64,000 bases of DNA, taken from positions 20,820,356 through 20,884,355 of the forward strand of contig CM051029.1 of the NCBI GenBank assembly GCA_027627225.1, in the 5' to 3' direction. The DNA is from Congeria kusceri (Eukaryota; Mollusca; Bivalvia; Myida; Dreissenidae). The notes beneath the pieces were generated by a model. That model was not told where the DNA came from. It worked only from the letters and a program-made list of their open reading frames with translations, and searched no databases. This document shows positions 49,300 to 60,842 of the stretch, piece by piece (position 1 is the first letter of the stretch; the number at the start of each line of letters is the position of its first letter). Both the position numbers and the translations under genes were made by a program.

Positions 49300-49905
49300 T
49301 AATGACGCGTCTTTTTGACATAATAACATATACTTTTGACAAGTTCACCTGATCATAGCACATGATTAAACACTATTTGAAAATAAAACACGTCTTTTCG
49401 ACATAATAACATATTCTTCTGACAAGTTCAACTAATCATAGCACATGATAATATACTATTTTAACATAAAGACACGTCTTTTTTAAATACTAACATATTC
49501 CCTTGACAAGTTCACCTGATCATGGCACATGATGAAACGCTATTTTAAAATAATACCACGTCTTTTAGACATAATATCTCATTCCTTTGACAAGTTCACC
49601 CGATCAAAGCACAAGATGAAACAATATTTTAACATAATACCACGTCTTTTCTACTTAATAAAATATCCTGCTAACAAGTTCACCTGCACATAGCACATGA
49701 TGAAACAATATTTTAACATAATGACATGTCTTTTTGACATAATAACATATTCCCTTGACAATTTCACCTGATCATAGCACACGATGAAATGTTATTTTAA
49801 AATAATACCACGTTTTTTTTTGACATACTAATATATTCGTTTGACAAGTTCACCTGCACATAGCACATGATGAAACAATATTTTAACATAATGACTTCCT
49901 TTGCC
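49300..49905. repeat. 84 bp satellite-like array, about 7 copies
   Basis: The CGTCTTTT box recurs at 49308, 49391, 49475, 49559, 49643, 49727 and 49811, almost exactly 84 bases apart. Each unit also has GACATAATAACATATTC, TTGACAAGTTCACCTGATCA and AGCACATGATGAAACA boxes. Moderate divergence between units. Confidence 0.95.
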
Positions 49906-50093
49906 ATAATAAGACAATCCTGAACATGATAACACGAATCATGATGACATAAGACAGTCCTGGCGTTCCATGAAATATGCAATGTTGCAAATTAATTTGT
50001 ATTTTTTACATTTAAGTTTTAAATGCTATAGTTCGTATTGCGTTTAATTATTTGAAATTCACGTATTGCTTTTCGTCCTATAATATCTTCAGC

Positions 50094-50223
50094 AGTTATA
50101 AGAATTAGTAATAATGGATTAGTTGCTGGGGCATCTGATGAGGTCAAGATGTATGCACAAAATTCAATTGGAAAGTCAGAAGAAACCAAAGTGAGTACTG
50201 TGATAACACGTGTTGCATCTGGA
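50094..50223 (+). pseudogene. FN3 exon fragment, plus strand
   Basis: Reads ELVAG-like LVAGASDEVKMYAQNSIGKS and EETKVSTVITRVASG, closely matching the second half of receptor exon 11. The first half and a clean acceptor are missing, and the donor GT is GA. It faces the minus-strand FN3 piece at 50303-50357. Confidence 0.8.
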
Positions 50224-50302
50224 ATGCATTGTTCCCAATTTTTAATGCTTTATATTTTTCTCATTTTAATATTCTGTATTTTGGTAATGAAGGAACAATG
50301 CA

Positions 50303-50357
50303 TACCAGATATCCATTAATGGTAATTATAGTAACTGTTGCAGAGACGTTGGCGTTT
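50303..50357 (-). pseudogene. FN3 exon fragment, minus strand
   Basis: Reads NVSATVTIITING then jumps to the exon end (ATATCTG plus donor-like GTATGC), lacking the middle of the domain. Matches exon 11 segments NVSATVTRMTID and its 3' border. Fused directly to the Ig6-like fragment at 50358. Confidence 0.7.
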
Positions 50358-50505
50358 GTATCAGGTGTCCCAGAGTACGCTGGGCTCGGTTTACTCCTTG
50401 TGGTACATGTGCCTCCGACGGAATGACCTTGGATCACCTTCAGATGGTTTGTCTGGATATAATTCCCACAAGTTTGAAATGTAAACGTCGGTGAAACTGG
50501 GGCAA
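50358..50505 (-). pseudogene. Ig6-like exon fragment, minus strand
   Basis: An acceptor (TTCTCTAG) begins APVSPTFTFQTCGNYIQTNH and LKVIQGHSVGGTCTTRSKPS, matching the first half of receptor exon 7. Homology ends abruptly at 50358 inside the domain, before the second cysteine, where FN3 sequence takes over. Confidence 0.8.
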
Positions 50506-50919
50506 CTAGAGAAAAATGATAACATATTATCAGATCCACAAAACGGGAATAATCAAACCAAAATGCATCCATCACCTGTTCACACAACTGATTCACAAAA
50601 GAACAAAACCGATGACATAAACAAATGTGTTATGTGAATATCCGCAAAGTTCCTACATACCTATAGCGTACTATAAACAAACGTTTTCACAATGTTTTAA
50701 ACAGTACTACGTATGTATAAACATTTCACGAATAACTCAGAAGTATTAACACAACGCGTGTAATGACAGCAATAAACCATAATACGGCTATAAATTTTCT
50801 ATATGGCTTATTAATTAATTTCCTGTTATCTTAGCAATAAACTTGTTTTCAGTACACATTTAAACAATTTCACCCGTTATTATGAACATAATTATATGTT
50901 CATAAATAAAACTACTCAC

Positions 50920-51212
50920 ACAATACTGCAGCAACGCTCATAGAACTATATGTTTTTCGGTTCCTTTCCGGTCGGATCGAGAGTATTGCTTGCCATGCAC
51001 TGAATGCTGCTGTTGTTCACGAGAGTAGTGTTCCAATAATAACCTTATTGCCGACACCACACCATTCGATGTCCATACATAGCTGGCAGGGGGATTCGAC
51101 AACGCAAGGCATCTTAAACGGACATCTCGACCTCTTAAAAAGCTGATGGTGGGACTGTTAATGTGTTGCTCAGTAATTCCTTGAAGAAAGAGAGACTGTC
51201 CTGTCACAGGAT
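50920..51212 (-). pseudogene. Ig5-like exon, frameshifted, minus strand
   Basis: Acceptor TATTGCAG and donor GTGAGT are kept. It reads DPVTGQSLFLQGITEQHINS, RGRDVRLRCLALSNPPASYV and WTSNG as in exon 6. It then shifts frame (GYYWNTTLVNNSSIQC and MASNTLDPTGKEPK lie in another frame) and meets a stop; a further small deletion affects the G strand. Length 293 against 297 in exon 6. Confidence 0.85.
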
Positions 51213-52480
51213 CTGCAATAGATGAAACATAAATAAAATGCAGTTTATGACCATTCTTAAACGATTAATACATGTTTTATAATTGTTACCTAGTTATAAG
51301 TAAAATGTACATGTTTATTTTATCAGGCATTTACTGATTAAAACATTACCATAATAAACTCCTTATGCATTGTTGGCACTATTAATATAACAATTTTATT
51401 GCCACTGGTATTGAGCAATATGAACTTAAACAATATTGATACATATTGTTTCAGCGTAGATACATAAAAATTCAAGTGTAAATGATGCAGTTAAATTCTC
51501 GGTATTAACCTGCTGTGCGAAAGTTGCGGTCATTTCATTAATCACTTCTTATGTGTAGATATCATCACCGCTTGACTGTACATTTGGTATCATAATGTAA
51601 TGGTTTGTTTTTAACAGTCCGTATACAATATGATGTTACCAGTAGATTTCCGATTTTACAGGTTAGGATAGATGGTGAATCTGTAGTAAAGAAAAGTTGT
51701 AAAAGTAAAGTTGTTACTGTGCGCTATGAGTAATATTGAATATTTTTCTAACACATTTATATTCGTAAATCGAGATATTATTTGTATTTATTTTTAAATA
51801 GTTTTAGTAATGCTCTATATAGAAAAACAACTCGTATTTTTAATAAACTGTATACAGGTAGAATAGTAATTAAAATTAACGAAATCGGATTTAATTCACT
51901 GTAATAGTTTCACTGTAATATAATGCAAACATGTAATTCAAGGGTTATGTCTATAGAACTTTGTTATGTCGACACAATTGCCCCTGTCTATAGTACGGGT
52001 CGTGCTTTTGTGTAGGTGTATAAGTTACTGCATAGAAATACATGTATAACCACAAGTGAATCGCCAATTAATTTTAATATAAGCCTTGCCAGTAAACTAT
52101 TGAATGCGAATATACAATATGTGAACTTTTTCAATACTACTGACAACATTTTTCAGGGAAACTACAATTGCAAGCTTGGACGGATTGTGTATTTGTCCAG
52201 GACTGCAGTGAGCAGGCAAACGATATGCAATAATAACAAGGAGAATGGACGTATCTTACCACCGTTGATTGAAAACACAGAACAAAGTTCTAATTAAACA
52301 TGTTCTTTACAAATTACTTAGGTGGATATAAAGACCCTTAATCTAAACACGTAAGTTTCATTTCAGTGGTGGTGCTGTATTCGTAGCAATAGAAACGTGA
52401 TTAATGGACTGTCCAATACGCTGTTATTGTTAGTAAACGATGTCATCAGAGGAGGGTTTCTTTTTACATTAAACACTTAC
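51213..52480. other. Gap between Ig5-like and Ig2-like exons
   Basis: The counterparts of the Ig3 and Ig4 exons should lie here but were not found. A plus-strand open stretch (52016-52297) with GNYNCKLGR looks faintly Ig-like but is not supported. Confidence 0.4.
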
Positions 52481-52807
52481 TCAGCACATCGATAAGCAGT
52501 GTTCTGTTGGCGATTATTGTCCCATATCCGTTTGAGACATTGCAGTATATTCTGGCTCCGTAGTACTCAGTGGTAGGGGTAAATGTAAGATTGCTCGTGG
52601 TCACATCTCGAGCCGTAAAACTGCTGCTGTTTCCAGTAAGGTCCACATCACCCGTGTAGTCAGAAGGAGTTCTGTTATCTAAGTACCAGGTGATGATGGG
52701 TGCTGGACGTCCCACTGATGATACACAGCGTTTGTAACTGATTGCCACGCTGGGTAGGACGAAAATTGTTGGTAGTGCCGGAGTCAAGGTTACATAGTTC
52801 ACTGGAA
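52481..52807 (-). CDS. Ig2-like exon, intact, minus strand
   Basis: Same length (327 bases), same acceptor context (GTATTAG) and a good GTAAGT donor as receptor exon 3. It is fully open, with PALPTIFVLPSVAISYKRCV, ITWYLDNRTPSDYTG, RIYCNVSNGYG and RTLLIDVL. Ig cysteines and tryptophan are kept. Because its neighbours in the same orientation are broken, it is probably an orphan exon of a pseudogene, but it could still be spliced into an unseen gene. Confidence 0.7.
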
Positions 52808-53423
52808 CTAATACACTATGTATAATTGTGACACCAAACATGAACCAAACAAATTAAGTATGCTCATATTGATATCATTTAATCATTCCATTGTATACCC
52901 TGTCTGTATCACTGTTATAAGTGTGTATTTATAAACTGCCAAACACGTATTCAATGCGTTTGTTGAAGTACAAAGAATAAAATAATGTGCCCTCATAGTC
53001 ACGCAGACATATATGTACATGTAAACAATGCAAACACATATTCTAAACTATTCATGATATATGTCGCATCCAAATATTCATACATGAATACATTTAACAT
53101 CAAGTTATATTCATGTTAATTCATTAGGTAGCTGTTCAGCTTGTTATAAGTAATCAAATATTTAAAAATGACATACATAACTTGCAGAACAAATATTTAG
53201 AAACATAGCACGGGCGTCCGAAATTAAGTTTAACATCAGTATAATGTTTCGTGAATGAACGCCCGAGTTGTGCAGTTGTGTTATAAAATAATGTCCATAT
53301 ATTAATAATCAGTTTTGACAATTATAAACTATCGTATAATTATATGTATGTATTTTCTTCAGTACATGCACGATAAATCACAATGAAGCCAATAGCATCC
53401 TGATTTTAGAACCATATATGTGA
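52808..53423. other. Non-coding stretch upstream of the inverted Ig copy
   Basis: No counterpart of the signal-peptide or Ig1 exons was found. AT-rich sequence. Confidence 0.4.
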
Positions 53424-53639
53424 TACATTCCATATTGTAACCATAATTGTTGGAAATGTTTGCGGTGTAAGTATGATATTGACTTTGTAAGACGGCCATT
53501 GTATGTACAGGAATTACTCGAGAATATTCCTATATACGACGACCGACTTGCGATGTCATTATCCGATTTACATACCGAGCAACGCCAAGAATGCATCTTA
53601 TCTGAATTTAAAAAACGGAGCCAAAAACATGGTTCATAG
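53424..53639 (+). pseudogene. Open segment with weak PET-domain resemblance
   Basis: Stop-to-stop frame of 71 codons without ATG. It starts YCNHNCWKCLRCKYDIDFVR, followed by PLYVQELLENIPIYDDRLAM, SLSDLHTEQRQECI and LSEFKKRSQKHGS. The second part recalls the end of PET domains (Prickle/Testin type: QLP-x-D ... L-x-EE ... F-x-x-x-R-K). No splice partners or LIM domains were found nearby. Could be an isolated exon or gene fragment. Confidence 0.25.
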
Positions 53640-54867
53640 TTTACTAAAACATACACAAATGTAGATTTAATTTAGTTCATAGATTCGGATCATACATAAC
53701 AACATGTTCTGCATGTATGAAATAACATTAAATTTTAAAAATCAGCTCCGACAAGGGAAATGAATGAGAAAAATAAGATAAGGGAAATGATGCACAATAA
53801 ATAGAAAAACATGGACTTGAGAAAAAATATATATGATGGTCAACAAGAAATTCTTCAATTTACAGTAAAACAACTAGTTATAAACTGTTTGGAACTCATA
53901 GACAAGATAATCTCCAAATTGATACAGTAACACACGTCCACACACGTCCACTAACAAGTGTCTAAAATGTTACATCAATAATTGTACCCAGTACTTTTGA
54001 AACAACTTTCACATGACAATTATTTGCTTTCACAGGCTGTCAACCTGGAAATATTAAAGAAATTCAGTCACCTTTTGAAAATAACTCACAATAACATGGA
54101 CAAAACAACATATGTGTGTAAATGATTCAATTATTTCTATAAATATTTAAATATTTGGCTCTAAAATTGATAATTGAATAAGCAAGGCCAAGTCCAAGGA
54201 TAATGTGCACTCAAGTCTCAAGCTGGTAGCGCTGTTACTAGGACATTCACAAATTGCTGAATCTACAAGGAAGCACATGATACAGACGCTTCGTGGTACC
54301 CGTCGTTGTCCCGCACATATTTTGCGGCTCAAGACACCATTCAAGGCCACATCACAATCACAGGAAGCTGCATCTCTGAATCTTGTAGTTGCGTTCCCCA
54401 CCCACTTTGAGATCACATGTGGGGGGATAGATTTTCAGAGGAATCGTCAACATATTAACTTTGAAAGCATTATGCACTGATGGAAATGTTGATTAACGAC
54501 TCATTTGCTAATAAATCCACTGCTTTTTTATTTTTAAATCCGCTGTTTTTTGTGGGTTTTTTTTAAGTCGTTTACATCGACTGCAGTGTACTTCTTTTGT
54601 GTGTTAATAGATAAAATGAGGTAAATGTATTTATATTGTGTTCACTGTCACAATGAGCTACAATTTATCGCTTCATTTTTGTGTATTGGTTAAATGTGCG
54701 TTAAAATGTTATTGTTGTTGATTTTATCTTGAACTATTTTTCATTCGTCACTATGTATCGACGCAAGTAGACGTTGTACTGTAAATTGCTAAATGTTTGC
54801 GATTATGTGTTTATTTTATTGTGTATTATGAAAACAACATTTGCAAAAAAGTGGCATAATAAATAGA
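53640..54867. other. Non-coding stretch with an unrecognised GC-richer patch
   Basis: At 54200-54430 composition is more balanced and a plus frame is open (LLLGHSQIAESTRKHMIQTL), but no family is recognised. The remainder is AT-rich. Confidence 0.35.
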
Positions 54868-55012
54868 GTATATCGTTGGTAACTTTTGATATCATGTGAT
54901 ATCAGACTCGTCCGATATGGCTAAGAAAAGTCTCGGCAAGCCTCGCCTTTTCATACGCCATATCAGACTCGTCATGGTATCAAAAGTCACCAACCACATA
55001 TTTTCTATATAC
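54868..55012. repeat. Fold-back element
   Basis: TTGGTAACTTTTGATATCA on the left pairs with TGGTATCAAAAGTCACCAA on the right. GATATCAGACTCGTCCGATA and GCCATATCAGACTCGTC form a nested pair. The loop carries GTCTCGGCAAGCCTCGCC, the inverted form of the GAGGCTT / GCCGAG core of the other fold-backs. Confidence 0.7.
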
Positions 55013-55644
55013 TCAAAATAACATGTCGTTTATAAATAAACTTCAATTGAAATGGCAAAAAATATCAAGCGTATGTGACCTTTTGCGTCTATAGTATTCA
55101 AAACACGTGTATCACTTACATAGCTTTAACGTTTTTCATCCAAATAAACATGTATTTTTAATGCCTTTTACTCCAATGGGATATATAGGTTTGTTAAGTA
55201 TGCTTAAGTAATTGAACCTAAGACATTTTAAGATACTTTTTAAATACGAAAGTCCGTAATGTCCCTTTAACATTACCTCGGGTCGCTTGTTTATTGACAC
55301 AAATAAATAACGCACAGTTTAATCCAATCAAGCACACTTACGGGTATTAAACTATTGTATCTCCGCTATATATTATATGTATTTCATACCTGTGGATTTT
55401 ACAGTTGAAAATATTATTACTATCGTCCATCAGCTTATTAACCACATTCTTAAAACATTCATCGGATAAACAAGACTTATCCCGTCAACGAAACCTCAAA
55501 CTCACAAAGAAACTTACTAGTGACTATAACCTGAAAAGCTGTTAATACGTAAACACGATGCTTGAATCGTGTATATATATGTTAGCATGATGAAATGTGA
55601 TATTAAGTTTGTTTAGTAAATGTAAATGCTTATACATAGAGAAT

Positions 55645-55762
55645 AACAGGTTACTGCCTGGTCTTGTATAATATATTAGGTGAGGCTTAGAATAATACGC
55701 CCAGCCGTTATTTAATTCGTGCCGAACCTGATATATTACACAGGAACAGGCAGTAACCTGTT
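55645..55762. repeat. Fold-back element with 36 bp arms
   Basis: Arms 55645-55680 and 55727-55762 match at about 32 of 36 positions. The loop has TGAGGCTTAGAATAA and TTCGTGCCGAAC, the core shared with the element at 10564-10707. Confidence 0.85.
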
Positions 55763-58700
55763 TTTGTATATATCATACCACGGTTTTCTATAAATAACAC
55801 CAAACAAACTGATTTTTTAAATTTAAAAACCTAAGAGCAGCGCTGATTTTGCTAAAACGGCTTTAACACGTTCACGTACATGTAGTTACTGATTTCGAAA
55901 AGTTGACTGGATAACATCATATTATTTACATTTCGTAATGTTAAATGGGCTATTTTCACTACGAATACATAGAATACACACACCTTTATGCATATTATAT
56001 TGAAAACGCATACTGAAATGGATTATTACGATCAATTTTATAGGAGAACTCACGTTACCGAATTGTCGAGTGACTCAATTTTGGAGTTGTGTATTAAATT
56101 GACATTTTCAAGTTCGTTTCAAAATTGACTATACTGTGTTAAATTTTTGGTAAAATTGTTTGTGACTCAACATTAACTGTTTCTGTGTAGTAAATTGTAG
56201 TGTGTTTAATTGAAATGCATTGCAATAATTGTGTATGGATGATTTATTGTTCTATTGATGACGTCATTACAGTAACAAAGTACGCTTTTATGTAAATTTT
56301 TAAAAAATAACGTGTTTGTGATTTTATACCGATTACAAATAATAATTATATACATTGTTGGTATCAAATTGTTTGTATGTTTGTTTTTAAATCTGATTTA
56401 TGTTTACTTTAACTCTTGACTTTTGAGTAGCTTCAGAGTAATTTGACGTAAAATTCAATCATTGACTGATATAAACGCTAGCGACCTGATATAAAAATAT
56501 ATATCAGGCACCTTTGTATCAGGCCGAGTTTAGCAATGTGGTATGATTCATTGGGTTAAAAGATGCTTAACCCTATAACACCATTTACAAATATTTTTTT
56601 TCCTTGTTAAATACGAAAATAATAGTGCGGTTTAAATCACATCACTTAAGGATTCATATGCGTACCTAGTAAATAAATAAAATGCTTTGTTTTACTAAAA
56701 TGAAATAAGCAATAGTGCAAAAGTGCAAGTTTGTTTTATTGTTATGCGTAAAAAACGGCTTACGTGTGCCGCACAAACACAACCAATATACTTACGTTAG
56801 ATAGACCACGTTATTAGACATTCGGAAAACAAAGTTTAGGCGGAAGAGAATACGAGAAACAACATGTCTCTCTATTCGTCCGTCTTTTCTTCCGTCAGCC
56901 TGCATGTCATTAGAAACAAGTGTCTCTGCATTTTTATCTAAAACACAAATTAACTGAAATTGTTCATCGTTAGTTGTACGTACTCCAAAGAGTTTCCATT
57001 TGATTGTTTGTCTGTTTTTTTAATTTGCTAATATTTACACAATCAATTTCCACGCTTCTCCCGCTCAAAGTAGATGAACCTTTAAAGAAATAGTCAATAG
57101 AAAAACTGAGGTTATGCATACTTTCACAGCATTTTGAGTCTTCTCTTTAACTTTAATTGTACTATAAGTATCATACTGTTGACATCATTTTGTGCACGCA
57201 TTCTCCAAAAGTAGCTACTAAAATTTTATAAATATGATAAGTAACTTAAATATATCTGTTTAAACTGCAAACGGATTTTATTTTAATGATTTTTCATGCA
57301 CAATGCTATGGGTTACAGTGTTTTATTGTTGCAAACACATTAATGACATATATTTTGTTTACTTTTTTACACGCTTCTTCTCTAAAAACACATTGCCGAA
57401 AAAAAAGCATCATCATATTGTTCTTATTTCTTTTCTTTTTGTTCTTGTTCTTCGTGTTCTTGTTCTGTATCCTTGTTTTTCTTCTTCTTCTTCTACTTCT
57501 TCTTCTTCTTCATTTTATTCTTCTTTTTCTTCTTCGTCGTCGTCGTCCTCTACTTCCACCTCCTCTTCCTCCTTCTCACCTCATAATCATTATCATCACC
57601 ATCGTTGTTGTTGTTGCTGTTGTTGTTATATTCCTTGAATGTTTAATATAAAATACTCTATTAAACTAAATGTTAGTTCTCTTTATGGGGTTGGAAAGGC
57701 AAAGTCATGCCGCATATAAGTAACGATTGCTTAATGCGTGGCACGGTTCTGTATATGCCTTGAAAATAAACGCATAAATGCGTTAGCTCACATTTTTGCG
57801 GCGCCGCACATACGTGGCGTTATAATGCCAGGTGTATATCCTCGACCTGACAAAAAACATGAAGAGATCATACTTGTATTAAATCTCCAGGATATAGCTT
57901 CTTCCCACCGAGTCCATGAGACATTGGTCACGATGATTGTTTGCTTGTATGGAGTATCCCTCGCTCGCACGATTCACACTTGGCTGCTTTTGAGAACTTT
58001 GACTTACACAACGTTATTGCGTTAAAGATTTAGAAAGCCGAGTTGAAAACATTAAATAAAGCAATTGGCGTATCTAATGCATTACAACCAACACTCGACA
58101 AAATGATGTGAAAGTATAACTGTATTATTATCGAGTATACTCTGATTGAACTCTACAACAATACGCCACTTGGAGTGATAACATGTTGTTAATGATACAG
58201 TTCATTATTTGTGTGATCTTCAGTTGGATTTCAAACAGCGGTACGTATGTAGAAATCATAAAGCAGGCATTTCCCCCTAAGCAAAAGTAGGAAGTGACGG
58301 TTTTGAATATCCTGTACATATGCGTATGTCGAATGCAAATTTTTGTGATAATGAATGTGATTCTAACATAAAATATTTGGAAAATTCGAAAGGTGTGGAT
58401 GATTTAATGGTTTAAATATTAGGTAAAACAATAAATTTCTTTATAAAAAAAGCCAATCGGCGTTGAAATTAACAGTGAGATGTCATTTGTTACTCGAAAC
58501 ATAATACAAGCGGGACAAGATGATCGGTTACGTGACTTCTCAGACACCGGCTTTTTTGGTCCCCACTAAGGAGACTTCTCGGACTATAGATTTTTCGGAA
58601 AAATAAGAAAACTTATCGGACTCAAAATTAATTTGAGATAAACACAAACATTATTAATATGTGTACCGTAAATAAACCAATCAGACCTTCCATGTTTTCA

Positions 58701-59984
58701 CCGGTGATATATGAATAACCTAAATGCTAGTAATTTACGTTACTATAATTGTTACATGAATTTGTTCTGCAAATTTAACAAATTATCATTGTCAGAAAAT
58801 AATTGCGGAAATGAATTAAATGTATTATATATCAGACGAGTGTACATAGTTATGTTAATAATTTGCTATACGTATCATTAGTTTTGCGAATGTAGTGTAT
58901 TCATGCTACTCAAATTAAGTAAAAGTAACTTAAACAACATTTCGACGTATTACGAGACTTTTTTCAGCACATTTTATTCATAGAAAGATGTTAAATATTT
59001 TTAGAGATTGAATAACATCTACTGGAGAAGTTGATAGAAAGGTGCAATTATAAATAATTCTCAATAAAACGCAACCGCAGTTCAAATATAAATTGACATT
59101 CACAGTCAGTTTAAAATTGTTGATTTTATGATTCTCCGGATGCTTATTGATGAATGTATATTAGCATAGATATACCGCGCTCTGTTTTTAGAATGATGCA
59201 CCCTTTCTCTGGAGTGTGTTAAATACGCTAGAATAGCCCATTTCATACCGATCTTCGCCGAATATATACGTATGGTTCCGAAACGTTTCAGGGCAGAATA
59301 ATTCTCAGATATCGGTCAGCCAATGGGATCATTGTAATTGCTATTTATAGAGAGTGCCGCAAACAAAATAGTTATTTATTATTATAAAATTATTATTAAA
59401 AACAAAATAATTATTTCTTTATGTGAATGAATATTACATTATGTTCATGACATACAATTGTTCATTATTAAGTTTGCATTCCCTAAAACTAGAAAAAAAT
59501 GCCTATTTATATTGGCATTTAGTTTTTCCGCTGCATAAAATTATCGCAAGAAATCTAGGTCAAAAGTGATCTCAGACAACTACGCCGAATTATGAGTTAA
59601 ATTGCGAAAGGACAAACTATTGTAAGTAGTGGGTAAAGCACCGTTCACAGTCACGTGGTCACTGATGATTGGTTAATTGGGTCATGCGGCCAACCGAGCC
59701 GAATGGTAGACATTCAAATCCTAGCCTATTCATCTCACTTTTTCACATGATGCCTAGAGGACGATTACTCCGCCCACTGATCATGTGATTACGCGGTCGA
59801 AAAACCTAGACAAGCTGATAACACATTGGCTGATATTATTAAAGCACAGTAATTATTCGTGCATTTTGAACCATTTAGTCGGTTATATTATAATCGTACT
59901 GACAACAATTGTCTAAGAAATATAATTTGTAGTGTAAACTGGCATAAAATAATCATTCTGAACAATCTCGCTTTTCCCCTTTAG
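55763..59984. other. Non-coding stretch
   Basis: No gene supported. It includes the TTC-rich tract (57421-57620) and a possible tRNA-like segment near 59655-59730 ending in a B-box-like ATTCAAATCC. The 95-codon frame at 57738 has no motif. Confidence 0.4.
57421..57620. repeat. TTC/TCG/TTG pyrimidine-rich microsatellite
   Basis: Runs of TTC, then TCG, CTC and TTG triplets. They underlie Leu/Phe- and Ser-rich artefact frames. Confidence 0.9.
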
Positions 59985-60443
59985 CCTCAGTCACACATTG
60001 CCGAATTTGGCTCCCGATAGCGTCCCGACAGCGTTACGATACAAATTATAAAAAAGTCGTGAATGTCGGGACGCTGTCGGGACGCTTTCTGGAGGTGTCG
60101 GAATGCTGTCGGTGCGCGGTCCTAAGAATCGGGAATTATCGGGACATGTTCGGCGTGATCGGCCAAGCACTCCCGACAGCTAAGGTTTTCCCTTAACATT
60201 CGGGAGACTCAGCCGGTTATATCGGTTAAAATTCTGGACAGTGTCGGGACGTTGTCGGGACAATGCCTTTTGGAACGGGATTGATAATGCATTATAAATT
60301 ATATAGACATATCACGTCTGGAGTATTGCGGCAGTCACACATTCACGATTATGGCTCCCGACAGCGTCCCGATAGCGCAACGATACAAATAATCAAACAG
60401 TTGGGAATGTCGGAACGCTGTCCGAAGCTGTCGTGACTGAGGC
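59985..60443. mobile_element. MITE-like element with GCCTCAGTCAC terminal inverted repeats
   Basis: Left end GCCTCAGTCACACATT and right end GTGACTGAGGC are inverted repeats, each next to TTTA (a likely 4 bp target duplication). The interior repeats GGGACGCTGTCGGGACG and its complement CGTCCCGACAGCG many times. A second start-like unit (GCAGTCACACATTCACGATT) at about 60330 shows an internal duplication. GC content is far above the flanks. No coding capacity. Confidence 0.7.
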
Positions 60444-60744
60444 TTTAGTTCGGTTGATGAAAATCAATAAACCTGTTCGAAAGACGGCTGCTGATCGGTA
60501 CCAATCGGACATTTTCCGATCGAAACCGAACGTTTATTATCGATTCGATCTTATCTGTATGATATATTTCCAGGTTCTCTGCCTCTTCATAATAGATAAT
60601 ATATGCACATTGCGACATCTCGTGTGCCCGTATTGGTATTTTCCTTGTTAAATCATCCCGATTAGAATTGTTCACTTTATTGTTTTAACACTTTCAAATT
60701 TTATTGTAGTTCAGGAGAGTCATCATTTAAAAAGTTATCCTTAA

Positions 60745-60842
60745 AATGAATACGTTCAAATTTATCATCAATATCATCATCTACTTCATCATCATCATCT
60801 TCACCACCATCTTCACCACCAACATCATTATCATCATTTTTT
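60745..60842. repeat. (ATC)n microsatellite
   Basis: ATC/CAC triplets with interruptions. Confidence 0.9.

Noticed and set aside
52016..52297. Plus-strand frame with GNYNCKLGR, faintly like an Ig F-strand
   Set aside because: No B-strand cysteine, no tryptophan, no clear splice borders, and no match to the receptor exons.
57286..57651. Phe/Leu-rich frame resembling a membrane protein
   Set aside because: Made by TTC and TTG triplet runs; hydrophobicity is a by-product of the repeat.
57738..58025. 95-codon plus-strand frame
   Set aside because: No recognisable domain, no start or splice context, and both strands are open here by chance.
59655..59730. tRNA gene or SINE head with B-box-like ATTCAAATCC
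   Set aside because: Only the B box is convincing and no clover-leaf could be drawn.
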